A DNA stretch of 64,000 nt, from assembly GCA_016906335.1 (NCBI GenBank), contig JADEYG010000001.1:930001-994000 (forward strand). The letters run 5' to 3'. Shown here one piece after another: positions 44,807 through 57,277 of this stretch. Source of the stretch: Novakomyces olei. Its lineage: Eukaryota; Ascomycota; Novakomycetes; Novakomycetales; Novakomycetaceae. The position numbers were made by a program, and so were the translations under genes. Positions within the stretch are counted from its first letter, which is position 1. Every line of letters begins with the position of its first letter. Under the pieces are notes generated by a model, which had not been told where the DNA came from, searched no databases, and saw only the letters and a program-made list of their open reading frames with translations.

Positions 44807-45701
44807 AATATGCTAAGGACGCTTGCTGTAGAATTGATTAAAGTGTTATAATCGATTATTTTATTCTTATTTATGTTTGTTTTCGTTATCAATTTCCCCC
44901 TTTTGTACAGGCCATTCTGGTTTAGCCCGTATTTACAACTGCCTCCAACAGACCAGCCTTCTTCTTTAATCTCAGAATTGTCTCAGGCCGTTTGCCAGAA
45001 AATCTTCATTTCCGAATGATCGTAACAGCACAAAGTGCGTCCAACGCTTTAAAGCGCCAAAAATGCAAGTTAAATTGGGGAAATAGTCAAACTTTATGAG
45101 AATAGTATTTGACTTGATAATGCTGAACATTTAACATTTTGTTCCCTTCATCAACTTGTTTCGTTTTGTTATAGTTGGAAGGTTGTCCTTCTTTGTTGAC
45201 TCTTTCCGTTCAACCTTACTTTGTTCTAATAAGAACAATTGTTTCTCTATTTCGCTTTTTATTATTTGCCCGAATTACAGGTAGTTCAAGTAGTGTAAAA
45301 CCACCTGTCTTTCCTCCTACATACGCTTTTTTCCATAGCCTGGGTTCCTCTCTTGAAACTTTCAATATTCAGAACAAACAATATATAATATTTGTTCTTC
45401 GACTTGAACCGAAACAAGTGAAGCTCACAGACAGAGGTGAAATTGAATGACAAAAATTAGAGAGAGCATACTAGTGATCATAAAAATAATAATAATGAGG
45501 TAATCAAGTGGCGAGTTAAAAATAAACTTGAATACTTTAAACGATCAAAAAAGATAGAAACAATTTAGCTATAGTCATAAACGGTAAAAATAAAAATAAA
45601 AATTGTAAAGAAGTAAAAGAATAAAGAAACAATAGATAAAAACGTGGAGGCGTAAATCGCAACACGAATACAACACATCAACTCTCTCCATTCGTTTCTA
45701 T
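44807..45701. other. Convergent gap with unassigned coding-like stretches
   Basis: Plus-strand stretches at 44912-45019 (reads PFWFSPYLQLPPTDQP, onward to a stop) and about 45280-45450 (reads KPPVFPPTYAFFHSLGSS, onward to a stop) look protein-like. Each is preceded by an acceptor-like TTTGTACAG or GAATTACAG. I could not join them to each other or to APC15 in frame and recognise neither. Confidence 0.25.
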
Positions 45702-47278
45702 TTATTTCTCCTGAGCAGGTACAGCTTTACCACGGGGCTGGTAATTTTCATTATGAGGTCGACGCTGTGCGCTGCCATCTCCACGGTTTGATCGTGGGTT
45801 GCCTCCTCCGTTGCCATTAGCACTACGTCCACGTCCACGTCCACCACGGAAGCCGCCACGGAACCCTCCACGGCTTGTCTTTTTCTTCCTTGTAAATCCA
45901 TCGCTATCGAGATCGCTAGAGCGGGCAGCATTTTCTAAGGACTGTTGATGCTGCTGTTGTTTTGGCTCTGTTGCCTCGACTTGGGCCTCGCCTGGAGTCC
46001 CCGCAAGAGACGTCTGCTGAGCCCATGCGTTGATTGCAGCAGCATTAGCCTCTCCGTCATCAGCAATCCCTACATTAGAAAAAGGCTGCTGTGCACCTTC
46101 AGTAGCAGTACTTTCCTCTGCTTGCTCATTAAACTGTTCTACATGCGAAGCAGGTGCAGGCACTTCCAGCTCGCTGTCGTTGAGGAATCGGATACCCGCG
46201 CTATAGCCGGTGGTAGTGTTATCATGAGGAGCCTGTGGCTCTTCCTCAGCCTGCTCATAGACCCCTTCCACTGAATCGTTGGTCGCGGATTGGGCTACAA
46301 GGTCAATGTACTGCTTAATTTCTTGCTGCATCGTAGCAAAAGTCACTTGCGCTCCCTCGATGACTTGGTCACCAGCTCCAGTATCCAGCCAGGCTGCTAC
46401 CTGCTTGACATTGGGAGGGCACTGGTACAGTAGGGAGAGTAACTTTTCCGATGCATCGTTCACTGCATGATCGCCTGAAGGCTCTACACGCAAGTGTGAA
46501 GCGAATTGCAGAAATTGTGTGACCGATTCAACAACGGACAGCCCTTTGGCAAAGCCCTCGTCAAACGATGCGTTCCTCTCCGCTTCAGCCTGTTTGGCCA
46601 GCTCCCGTCGTTCCTGGTCATGTGCAGATTTCTCTTGGGCAGACAATTCTTCAAATTGCTTGTACAGATCCTCATAGTCACGCAAATGGTTCAGGAAGGC
46701 TTCTTTTCCCGCTAGAATTGCACGCTGATCAGCGTTGAGCTTGTCTGCATCAGGGCCGTTTGCTTGCTCAACAAGTCGGTCAAGTCGTTGCTGCGATTAG
46801 CATTGTAGAACTAAACGATAGAGCAGCAACTATTATACCAATTATGAACGAAAATTTAAATGTATAAATGTATAAATGCATATTTAGAAAAAAAAACAAA
46901 AAAAGCCAATATATACAAAAATGCACAAGACTAGGCGTCTGCAATTCTTGCTGTTAAAATGTCGCAAATTCAATCTTAGCTTTCATTTCATAGTTGAGCC
47001 AGGGATCGTACTTTTTTCTTTTGAAGGGCACGCAATTTCTTGCTGAGAGCGTCCAAATGAAGATCAGGTTTAGGTGTACTGTGCCCGTTCGTAGCCACCG
47101 CGGACGGCTTTGTGGCTTCTGGAGACGCGGCACCCATAGAAATCTCAGTTGGAGCTGAGGAAGTGGCACTTGTTCCTGCCACAGCAGCCTTTGCCGCTTT
47201 CTCAGCACGTTTCCTGGCTCTGTTTGACAAAGCCTGCTGCTGAGATTGGCTTGTAGTCTGCTCAATTGTGGAAACCAT
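45702..47278 (-). CDS. Caprin-like RNA-binding protein with RGG box
   Basis: Exons 47278-47012 and 46790-45702 join to 451 aa. The donor is GTACGA and the acceptor CTAATCGCAG (branch A 6 nt from the exon). The N-terminus is Ala/Lys/Ser-rich. The junction builds LRALQKKKQRLDRLVEQ then LNADQRAILAGKEAFLNHL, which resembles the HR1 helical region of caprin proteins (LRNLEKKK...LN.DQL.AV). The C-terminus is an RGG box with repeated RGGFRGG and GRGRGR. Animal caprins bind mRNA and G3BP in stress granules; a fission-yeast relative partners an Nxt3/G3BP-type protein. Function here is inferred from that. The middle is Gln/Glu/Ala-rich and probably disordered. Confidence 0.75.
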
Positions 47279-48079
47279 TTTTCAGCTCTGCTTTAGAATA
47301 CAAATTGATCGTCAAGTAAGCGAGATCACTGCCCCGCTTGTTTCTCCGCGCGTTTTTCTCGAGATACTGTAGGCAAAGTTCTTGAAGGAATTAGTACATT
47401 GTGATTATTTGCAAAGCAGGAAAAGTGAGAATGTGTGGTGATTGTATAGAGCAATTGAGAGAGAGATCGAGAACAGCATTGTGCGGCTTACATTGTGTCT
47501 GTAGGAGCGAACGCTTGGGTTCGGCCGGTTTTTAAACCTTTGCTTTGTTAATTTATCGTTTTAGCTTTCAGATTTTTTATTTATCTCGATTTTTTATATT
47601 ATCGATTTTTTATTTTATCGATTTTTGTAGACGCATAAGCTGGTATCGCTTATATTAAAATACAGAATTTTGTAGAGCCTTGGAACAATGGGCGGTACAT
47701 AACTAGTGAGGTGCGTGATAATATATGAAGAATTGTTATACAGAAATTGCAGTATAAAAAAACAGAAATACCGTATTTTTGTGAAAAAAGCAAAACTACG
47801 ATAGCAATAATGCAACTAACTCTAATCATGATCAGTTCCATAAGCTCGTTGACATAAACAGCTTTCCGGCGTTGCCATTCCGGAAATTTGAATAGAATGT
47901 ACCGAGCTTTTGTTCTACTTTCCTACGAAATAAATAATAATTTCACATAATATAATATAGATAAATGGATAAATGGATGAACGAATAAATGAATGAATGA
48001 ATGAATGGATGGATGAATGAATGAATGGATGGATGGATAAAATGAATAAATATACATCATATCGGCCAAAACGTCTCAT
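47279..48079. other. Intergenic region between the caprin-like gene and CAND1
   Basis: It holds short repeats of ATCGATTTTTTATTTT (about 47575-47625) and a GAATGAATGGATG-type run (47965-48045) that ends just past the CAND1 stop codon. No gene is supported. Confidence 0.6.
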
Positions 48080-51000
48080 TCACAATTGCTCCTGCCGGGC
48101 AGCAAACTCCACCATTTGCGGCTGCGCGGCCAAATCTGGAGCTGCTTGTAGAGCTCTGACAGTACGTAAGCAGGAGCGTCTAAACTCATGGAACCTTTCA
48201 AGCTCCTGCTTCATAGCTGAATCCTTTGGTTTGGCTTGCAATGCCTTGTCATAGACGACGATAATATCCGATAATCGGGGCAATAGTATATGTGGAGCCT
48301 CACCAGCCACTTTAGCCAGCATCAAATTGCACTGGACCCTAATATCTGTGTCCGCATCCCGCTGTAAACCGTCAACCAGGGTATCAAGGAGCGCACCAGT
48401 GTCCTGAGCAAGAACGGCCCTGATCGAAGTGCTCACGATACAAGCCAGAGTCTCAAAGGCGACCCGTCTCACCTCCAGTCCATCGTCCACTGTATGCTTG
48501 AACGGACCCATTTGTACTGTCCTTACAAGGTCAGCATGCACCCTTGTTTCGCCGTACAGTAAGGGCAAAAGCGACTCCAAGTGAGCCTGGACCAGCAGCG
48601 GTTTGTGACGTGCTGCTGAATTTAGTGTGAAAAGAGCCATTCGTCTAACTTTGATATCGCTGTCGCTTAGCAGAGCGAGAAAATCGACAATAGATTGCTG
48701 CAGTAAAGCGTCATACTCACCGCTCGTATCAGTATACGCACGTCGGAAAGCTGAGACGACTACTGCCCTTACAGAAGTCTCCGGGTCAGATAAATGGCGT
48801 TGCAGCTCTGGAACAAGCGTGTACGGGTCCCGTGACGTTAATTCACCAAGACAATCGGCCACTAGTGTCTCAAACTCGTCCGAGTGTGGTGTTTTAGCCG
48901 CGTCGAGCAGACATTTCCATACAGCCGGCAGTGCCTGGTCTAGACTTGCAGATTTGTCATTTTTATCACTAATAGCATGTTCGTTACTGTTGTTGACATT
49001 ATTGTTATCATTATTGTTAAATTTATTGGCAATCTTTTGCCCGTCAATAGCGGCCAGTAAGGCAACCAGGTACAAGTACGTGTCCTGCCCTTCTTGTAAT
49101 TCCCGTATTATATCCTGCCAAAACTCGGGCTGCTGCCCACCAACACCGGCCAGAGCCCGGGCAGCAGCAACACGAACTTGTTCCAGAGGGGAAACAAACT
49201 GAGCAGTCAAAAGTGACCAGCATTCGCTGTATTTACCACGTAATAATCCCGCCCGCCCATATTCTCCAATGCACATAATACTAAACACCCGGACATTATC
49301 TCGGGTTTTTGGCACAGTTGCCACGTTCATTGTCTCGCGTAATTCTACCGTGTCCGGACCAAGCGTGGTCAATGCGTGGGCGTACACTTTAGCCGCTGTG
49401 GGGTACGCAGAGTAATTGAGATCGTCAGGGTTCAGGCAGGCAACAACGGCGGCTAATTGGCCAGTTTCACAGGCAGCGCCCACGTACCGCAGGACACAGG
49501 CAAGAGCACACGTACTACCTTGAACAAGTGGCGATTTAACCGTTGCCAGCACTTGCTCAAGTGTCGCTGGGCCGACAGATCCAGGTGCTGTTTTTACGCA
49601 GGCAGCCAGTACAGAGACAGTAGGCGTCAGCAGGGCAGCATCGTCTGATCGTAGCATTGCTTGAGCCGGGCCCAGGAACTCTGCAAAATTGTCTGCCTGC
49701 ACTAATAAGCTGGCGGCATTGTAAATGGAGACCAACAGATCAACAATATCTACGCAGACCAGTTTCGTATGCCGATCATTGGCCCGCAAAAGGGGCAAAA
49801 CTGCCAACAGAATCTGCTGCACATATCCTTCAGGAAGCGTTCTTACCGGTTGCGTATTTGCTTGTTTGTCTTGAGCAAAATTGGTCCGTTTCTTTGCCGA
49901 ACGAAGTGCAGTTCTAATCGCACTCAGCACAGCAGCACGAGTGTTTTGGTGGGAAACACGGGCCAGCAGAGCGTTCAAGAGCTGTTCATACTGCTTTGCA
50001 TCCACAACAGCAGGTGGAGCGGAAAGCAAAAGGGCCGCCATTCTGATAGCTGCTGCCCTAACATCCACATCGATATCTGCCTGTGATATTTTGGATTGCA
50101 CTACAGCGACAAGCGAAGCAATCGCCTTTGACAGATTTGTTTCAACTGCGATTGAGTCGTTTGTCGCGCTGTTTGTAATATGCACTGACATCGCTCTAAA
50201 CAGAGCCGTTGCAGCAGAAAAGGCCTCTTGAGCGATACGGTAGAACCTGTCGTCCATACACTGCACGAGCGGATCCACAAACAAGAGCAGGTTAGATGTG
50301 CCCCTGGATAAATTCGTAGAGGTAGCAGTACCAGTCTCGGCCAGGCTTTCAAGCAAAACACGGGCCAGTCCCAGGGCTTCCACCTTGATTGTACTCTCTG
50401 TAAAAGACCCCGCTGCGGCTGTCAGTCCCGAGGAGGAGGAGGCGGAAGTAGCAGCAGCAGCAGCAGCTTCACTAGCGGGTGCTCTGCCACTTGCAACTGT
50501 GCTCAGTATCGGCCGTACATAGTACCGAACAAGCGGCCGTATAGCGTCCCTGCCCAGGGCAATAACGAGTCGGCGCAGTAGAATAATGCAGCCAACTCTG
50601 ATACTCTGAGCCTTTGTGGACGACATAAACACTCGTGCGGTTGCCCGGGCAACACGCGGGGCAAACATTACTAGCCTTTGCCAGCAGACATCGTCATCGT
50701 TACTGAACCCGACCGTTTCCATATCCACATCCGCTGCAATAGCTCCCGCTCCACCTTCATTATCGTCCTTGGCCTCTTCCAGGACAGAGCCATAATCGTC
50801 AGTGCGCTCACGCTCCTCATCGTTTTGCTTGTTGAGAAGGGCGGCAGCAGCAGCAGCAGATGCAGCTGCTCCGCTCTCGCTGCCAAAAGAAGTGTATTGC
50901 AGCCGGCGTTTACGTCCGGCCACAGTGGCTCCGGGCGGACGTACTCGAGAAACAAGCAAGGCAAGAGCATCAAGCAAAACTACAGAGACACACTCTTCCC

Positions 51001-52459
51001 TCTCCTTATGCAGACGGATAACAAGCGTCGGGACAATCTCCTCAATGGCATCAGCAACACTGGCCTGGTCGATGCAGGCTTCAATTGCCCTCAGCAATTT
51101 TGCCGCTGACCGACGAACACGCCATGAGCCGTCTTCGTCCTCGTCACCGTAATCGTACTCGTCTTCACTTGCTGCAACATCGCTGCCTCCATCGCTGCCA
51201 GCTCGCTCCCCCTCTTCGCCACTCATGTCTATATCATTTGTATCATCTCCATCGGGGAAATCCCGGTCCGAGTCATCAAGGTCATCATCAGGGCCATCAT
51301 CAATGCCAGAGTAGTTGGGATCAAAGGAACAGAGGCGCAGAGCATCACGCTGTAATCGAGGCAGAAAATGACGAGCTTCAAGGGGACAGCACTGCAAAAA
51401 TGTCTCTAGCGCGATCAATGCAGTGTCCCATAACTGTATGTGCTCCTCATTCAAGTCCAATCCGTACGCTGCTTCCTCGGTATCTGCATCTGATACGGTC
51501 GCAGCATGAAAGGGCTCTGCTACAGAAGGAATGAGAGTACGCAGGTACTGGCCAAAGCGCGACTGGCGCTGAGCTCGGCATATCTGAGTGAGCAAGTTTA
51601 TAACATTGTCCAGCTGTGAGGGTGAGCGTGAGGAATGATTCAGGCTCTCTAGTACAATGCTCATCAACGCATTGAACTCGTCAATTTGCATGTGCATGCT
51701 CAGCATAGCCAGCGCTGATATGACGCGCTTATGCACAGATGCTTTTGGGTGGAACAGAAGGCCCAACAATGCTGGTTGTAGTGAGGATAGCAGAGCCGGT
51801 GTGGCAACCACAGTGGCACCATACTCCGGAATAGAGAGCAGCTCTGTAATCACATCCAACACGTAAACAATATAATCGGACTTGTCGGCACCAAGGACGC
51901 TGATTAGCCGGGGCACCAACCGTGAAACGAGGCTAGGGACGGCCGATTGCTGCCGTGGCAATTGGCCAATTACAGAGCGTAAAGCTAGAATTAGACACTT
52001 TTTTCTTTCTTTTTTTTAAATTTAATATTCCATACCTGTAGCAGCTACACTCCTCTGCTCGTCTGCCGGAGTGTCTTGCGTACCGGAAGGCGAAATTAAA
52101 AGTGTCGTGAGCTGATCCAGCAGCGCCTGGATTTGTGAAAGTTTAAGGCAAATGATTATCGCCGAAAGCCTGTAAACATCAAGTTAGAAATATGGAAGAA
52201 ATTAATTCAGATCGTACCCTTGAACGGCCAAGTTTTGTACTTCTCCACTGGGATCGCGCAATTCATGGACACAGGCATCTGTAATTTTTGCGGCTGACGA
52301 AGGATCTACAAAGGCAGCATCAGCCGCATTTGACGGAGCAGAAGCAGACGCCGACTTTAATAGACTGAGAATATCACTCAACGCCATATAGCGCAAGTCT
52401 TTGTCGGGATGCCGAAGCTTTTCAAGGTGCGAGCGCACCTGTTCCAACGGGAGCAGCAT
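48080..52459 (-). CDS. CAND1: Cullin-associated NEDD8-dissociated protein 1 (TIP120)
   Basis: Exons 52459-52218, 52169-52036 and 51984-48080 join to 1426 aa. CAND1 wraps around un-neddylated cullin-RBX1 and exchanges substrate-receptor modules of cullin-RING ligases. The protein is a HEAT-repeat solenoid. The N-terminus has FEKLRHPDKDLRYMALSDIL-like sequence (here SHLEKLRHPDKDLRYMAL). The acidic loop DDLDDSDRDFPDGDD, continuing to EDEDGSWRVRRSAAKLLRAI, is the diagnostic central segment. The C-terminal TIP120 domain has MGPFKHTVDDGLEVRRVAFE. Human CAND1 is 1230 aa; the excess comes from Ala/Ser/Thr- and Asn-rich loops (for example around 50440-50470 and 48960-49020). Introns 1 and 2 use GTACGA and GTATGG donors. 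It lies 5 and 7 kb from DCN1 and CUL4. Confidence 0.95.
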
Positions 52460-53506
52460 GGTGTGGGGGCTCTCATATACCGTGGATTTTATGATTTTAG
52501 GATTTTGTAAATGTGTTTAGCTAAATTTACGAATTCTAGTGAATTAGTATACTAGTGAATTAATATTAATAATGAATATTATTAGGAAATATATATAGCA
52601 AATTATCTTTTTTGCTGTTCACTGTTCATGATATGATATTTATTATGAATCAGACTATTCAACTAGACAAAGCAATTCTAGAGCATATTGGTTAAAATTA
52701 TGAATGAGCTGCAGAGGAATCACAGCAAACCTCAAAATATGGTAGAATTGGCTCAAAGTGCAGCATTTTATAAATTCTCATTTCTAATTGGCACTCGACC
52801 AAATGTGTGCGGTGAAGATCCAGTACGTGGTCGTCGTTGGTCTAAAGACGCTGTAAACGTTTCGCACCTGCAAGCAAATACAGATAAACAGCTGCATCGT
52901 CATTTAAAGCACCGATACATTGCTCGGCAGTTTTTGGTGTATTTTAGCATTAGAAGATTAGGCGGAAAGAGTATAATGACCCCACAAATGATGGACTCTA
53001 CTATCAATGGACTCTGGCTCGTATCTATTCCTGCTGCAGTCATACAATAAGGGATCATTCCTATATCTAAGAGAGCTTGAAGGAAATGCTTGCATGCAAA
53101 GTCATAAGGAAAATCGTGTACAAATCTCCTCCCTCTGCCTGGCTCGAATGCTAATATGGTTATATCGGTTTGCTCCACATACAAGAAACTGAAAGCGGGG
53201 AAGACAGAACCATTCGCTTGCTAATATTGCTTGATAAAATCACATCTTATACTTGAATAAAATATACCGCGTCGCCAAAGAGGGAAGCAATATACTGCTC
53301 TTATAGAAAAGTCTATTTTATGGGTAGGGTCCGTCCCGTCCTTGGAAACAGGCCCGTGTATATCAAGTGAACTTGTTCGCATTTCGTAATATCAGCACTG
53401 GCAGATCATCTCACTACAATGACCCATTGCTTGAACTTTATTACCATTTCCGAAACATTTCCGCCCAAGATGATCGTATGCTCGACCAAAAAGACGCTAA
53501 TCTGAA

Positions 53507-53856
53507 TTACGTAAGGATCCGTCAAAGGGTCTTTGCCCTCAATTCGACACGTGATGCAGGGAAATCACGTGACTAAAGGTATATGATTGGATAGAAAATG
53601 ACGCAACTCAGCCCACTGCTCAAGTGTTCCGCGAGTTCCGCGTCCTCTGTATCCCATTTAGATAACTCCGCAAAAACACTGCCTTTATTCTTACGTAACA
53701 ATCTTATTGTCCGCTATGCTTTGTATCTAAAATGTTAAACACACTTTGCGTGCGATCAATTGCCGTTGTTTGTACATCTGATGCGCCTCGCACAAGTATG
53801 CTTATTGAACGTCTGTGCTGCGTTATACTTTATCTACTTTATCAAATATTACGTAA
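53507..53856. promoter_or_regulatory. Three TTACGTAA bZIP-type sites
   Basis: The perfect palindrome TTACGTAA occurs at 53507-53514, 53691-53698 and 53849-53856, about 1.15 to 0.8 kb before the bZIP ATG. It is a known binding word for fungal ATF/CREB and Yap-type bZIP factors. One octamer of this sort is expected about once per 65 kb by chance at even base composition; three in 350 bp is striking. Confidence 0.5.
53548..53571. promoter_or_regulatory. Paired CACGTG E-boxes
   Basis: CACGTG at 53548-53553 and 53566-53571, 18 bp start to start, lies between the first two TTACGTAA sites. It would suit a bHLH factor of the Cbf1/Pho4/SREBP sort. Confidence 0.4.
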
Positions 53857-54661
53857 GAAAGCGTGCAAAGCGTGCAGTTATGTATATGTAACTGGCACAG
53901 TAAAATTACACTAGTCGCTGCTGCACAATCCACTGGTGGCCCGATCGGGATATCGATCGCCATGATCGAGATCGTTAATGCGGAGCAGTGTCGATAGCGT
54001 TTTAAGGGCACAATACATATATACACTATGGATATAAGCGACACAGGCAGGCGCAATAGCCATCGAGCCCAAAGGCAGTCGTACATCAATGATTCTTATA
54101 CGACAATCAGTATCACGGGCATATGTATCATTGATAGACAGTATGGATGCTATACACATTCCTCTCGTAAATAGTAATCTTCTCCTTTGGGACTCGTTGT
54201 GCGGTTTCGGCAATAAGCTTTTTATCGTCAATGTAGTTTTACTGTTTTATGCTTACTTTAAATCACAAACCTCCTGCCAAAATTATACCGCAATTCTTAC
54301 GCCGATCCACTCTCCCATCTCGGTGAGAATATGGATACACATATAATATATAAACCCAACGCTCGATCCACACGGCACAAACCAATCGACGTGCGATAAA
54401 TATACTGATCCCGATTGCTCAAACGTGCCGACGACACGGCAAAAACACTCCATAAACGCTCTATTTTCTTGGCTCTGCCGTTTATTAAAGCCTGCGCTTG
54501 AACACTGACCGGTGATTTGTGCCTCAAGATTCATTTGTCTTGTGGAGTTTGCGAGTCACATCTTTTATCCTTCAACTCGCTTGTCGAGCGGTTCACATTC
54601 AGGTTTTCTGGAAAACTGCTTGAACAGGCTCTGGCGTATAAACTAACCAAATCCCGGCTTC

Positions 54662-56158
54662 ATGGCCGATACGCCAGGAAGTAGTGGGTTTTTCACCGCT
54701 GCATTTAACGAGTTTACTTGCGCAAACAACGTATTTGACTCCTCATTTGCTGCTGCTTCAGGCTCCGACCTTGCAACTCCGCTCAAGCCACGCGACGAGG
54801 CACTAGAGCCTTCCTCTATCCTGAGCAACAGCGCGAGAGACGCGACAGCTCTCGCCTCGACTCCCTCGAGCGACGCTTCCACGCCCCGCAATACAGTGAC
54901 GTCTGCAGAAAGCGCTACACTGTCCTCGGCACTTCCGTCAACGGAACAAGTGCCGCGCCTTACTCCGGACAACGAACCTGTGGCTGCTGCTAATACTGAC
55001 GTCGAGCACTGGGCGTCCACACTCTCCCGGCTCTCTGACGATCCAGTGAAATCGGAGCAACGAGATCGACGGGGATCTAATTATTCTGTCGCCTCTTCTG
55101 CTTCTTCTAATTTCAGTCCTGCCCGTTCTTCACAGCTAAAGAAACCCAAAGTAGAGCAATTACCACCGGGTTTGTTTGTGGAGGGAGGACTCGCTCTGGA
55201 CGCAGCTAAACAAGAACCAACGCCAGTCTCTCCAGGTCTGGAAAAGGACAGCGATTACCCGTCGATGTTTTACGAACCAGAGTACTCTTCCTTGCCGCTC
55301 GATCCGGGATCAGCAATGCCCCGATCAACTTCTTTCCATCATTTTCAGTCTTCGGGCCGCTCGGCAATGGAACAAAGCGGTTACTCTGCCAGAGGCACTG
55401 TACCAATCTCTGTGGCTTCTAATCCAATGCCGAACATGGCATCGGTTCCCTATGCCATTGGATCCGCGAGAAATACTGCTGGCAGCTCTATCAGTAATGA
55501 TAGAGGCAGCAGTAAAGGCCGGAGACGTAGCCGACGCTCTTCGGTTACTGCTCTTCCTCTGACGGGGTTCCAACCCTCTCAGCGTCGGTCATCCAAGTCT
55601 CTACGATTTGACAGTGAGGAGGCAATTGACGGGTACGATGATGAAGACAATGATCCAAGCATGGGCGATGACGACGAGGACATAGAATCGAAGCGTCGAC
55701 GGTTCTTGGAACGAAATAGAGTGGCTGCCTCAAAGAGCCGTCAAAAGAAAAAGCAATGGACCATGGATTTAGAGAATACGGCTCGTATTGCCTCGCAAAA
55801 ATCCCAGCATTTGCAAATGATTATAGGTCGGCTGAAGGAAGAGCTTTTGCAGCTCAAAACGGAGCTTCTGCGACACCGTGACTGTGATTGTCCTGCTATT
55901 ACACAGTACATCTCTCAAGAAGCACAAAACTTATCGGCAAACATGTCTTTATCGTCTTACACTGAACCTGACTCTTTGCCCGCAGATCGTTCACAGTTGC
56001 CGACCGTAGAAGAAGGTATTATGGCCCTGGACAGCGGCAGTCCACGATTGAAGCGCAAATTGGAGAGTCCTACGTTCGATTACGATAGCAATTTTACACT
56101 TTCCCGTAACGTTCCGTCTGCACAAGTTAAGCAAATTACTGTACAGGGCGGTGCGTAG
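54662..56158 (+). CDS. ATF/CREB-family bZIP transcription factor (Atf1/AtfA-like)
   Basis: Intronless, 498 aa. The basic region RRRFLERNRVAASKSRQKKK at about 343-362 has the N-X7-R signature of ATF/CREB factors. It is followed by KKQWTMDLE and a leucine zipper, then the LLRHRDCDCPA motif that corresponds to the LxxHxDCPV end of Atf1/AtfA/Sko1-type zippers. The rest is Ser/Pro/Thr-rich with an acidic patch just before the basic region (DDEDNDPSMGDDDEDIE). The N-terminal SSGFFTAAF, then NNVFDSSF, is reminiscent of the Atf1 HRA region. In fission yeast and moulds this factor acts under the stress MAP kinase; several SP/TP sites are present. Targets are not predictable. It may bind its own upstream TTACGTAA sites. 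Confidence 0.9.
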   Translation: MADTPGSSGFFTAAFNEFTCANNVFDSSFAAASGSDLATPLKPRDEALEPSSILSNSARDATALASTPSSDASTPRNTVTSAESATLSSALPSTEQVPRLTPDNEPVAAANTDVEHWASTLSRLSDDPVKSEQRDRRGSNYSVASSASSNFSPARSSQLKKPKVEQLPPGLFVEGGLALDAAKQEPTPVSPGLEKDSDYPSMFYEPEYSSLPLDPGSAMPRSTSFHHFQSSGRSAMEQSGYSARGTVPISVASNPMPNMASVPYAIGSARNTAGSSISNDRGSSKGRRRSRRSSVTALPLTGFQPSQRRSSKSLRFDSEEAIDGYDDEDNDPSMGDDDEDIESKRRRFLERNRVAASKSRQKKKQWTMDLENTARIASQKSQHLQMIIGRLKEELLQLKTELLRHRDCDCPAITQYISQEAQNLSANMSLSSYTEPDSLPADRSQLPTVEEGIMALDSGSPRLKRKLESPTFDYDSNFTLSRNVPSAQVKQITVQGGA

Positions 56159-57277
56159 TTTCTTTTGATAAAGGCACGGGCTATTGTGACAAGAAGATTG
56201 GGTTTGATTCTTTTATAAATACCGAATTTCATTCCATATGATACCTTTTGATTGAACGCTATTTTTACCTTTTGAAATGGATCTTGCTGCTCAAATCAAG
56301 ATTTATTTGGTTACTGAAATATCACATTTGCGTCCAGGCTTATCTGTCTATTCCAAATTTGATCTTTTTACTGTTAAATATTTGACTTTTTTATCATGTA
56401 TTTTCTCAACAACATTATCATTTTTTTCAAATACGGGCCTTTACAATCGTAATGTTCTTAAAAACAGGTTGATGCTGTTTCAACAGTTCACCAATTTTAG
56501 CAGGACCATCTTGCGAAGAATGGCTGCTTATGGAATGGCTTGATTGACCTTTTTTATTCTGCAGTATTTAAGCGTCTGTCATTTCCGCGTGGGGTTTATT
56601 TTTGGTTATACTTGTTCTTTGATTTGGTGATGAAAAAGTTTAACGGAGTTATCGGCGTTTGGTATTGTACATAGGTGATATAATGAAGAAACTTAGCAAA
56701 TTAAACACGAACATATATATAGCAAATGTTCCAAGTCAGTAGCTGCAGTGATTTCAAAGAAAACTAGATCAGACCTCCACTCTGATCGTGGTAAATATTT
56801 TGGCGGGGCGCAATTTGTGAATAGCTGGATTTTGCTAGGGACAAGGATAATGAGTTAGAGCAATATTAAATTGATATTTCCATATTTCACCATTTTGATC
56901 TGCTTGTATTTACTTTAAATTTATTAAATGCGCGGTGGCTGTACTAAACACAAGGTCATACATACAAGAGAGACCACGTCGATCAGATAAATACAGAAAA
57001 ACTAAAACCGCGAAGCGATTTAGAAAGATTCAGTCGCATTTTCCCCCTTTTCACCTGCTTCGTAGGCGGAATAAAAAAATGCCGTTCCTAATGGATGGAT
57101 TTGGTCAAGATATAAACATGTATTTATTTATTTTTTTTATTTATTTTTTTTTTTAATCCGCAAGTTTTAAATATTTGATCCATATCTAAACGGCTTTGTC
57201 GTGATACATATAACAGCACGAGTCAAAGAATCGACCGCATGCTATATATATCCACACCAGCAGTGGGACGACACATT
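56159..57277. other. Convergent gap between bZIP gene and DCN1
   Basis: AT-rich 3' sequences. A frame at 56277-56543 has no recognisable similarity, and the right end carries T-rich runs. Nothing called. Confidence 0.55.

Larger units (their letters stand above)
52460..54661. other. Long upstream region of the bZIP gene
   Basis: About 2.2 kb. The frame at 52688-53050 (120 codons) matches nothing I know and is not called. It holds three TTACGTAA palindromes and two CACGTG E-boxes (listed separately), suiting a regulated stress-factor promoter. The CAND1 promoter occupies the left edge. Confidence 0.6.

Noticed and set aside
52688-53050. 120-codon plus-strand frame starting at TTG
   Set aside because: No recognisable similarity; an unspliced frame of this length can occur by chance in a 2.2-kb gap.
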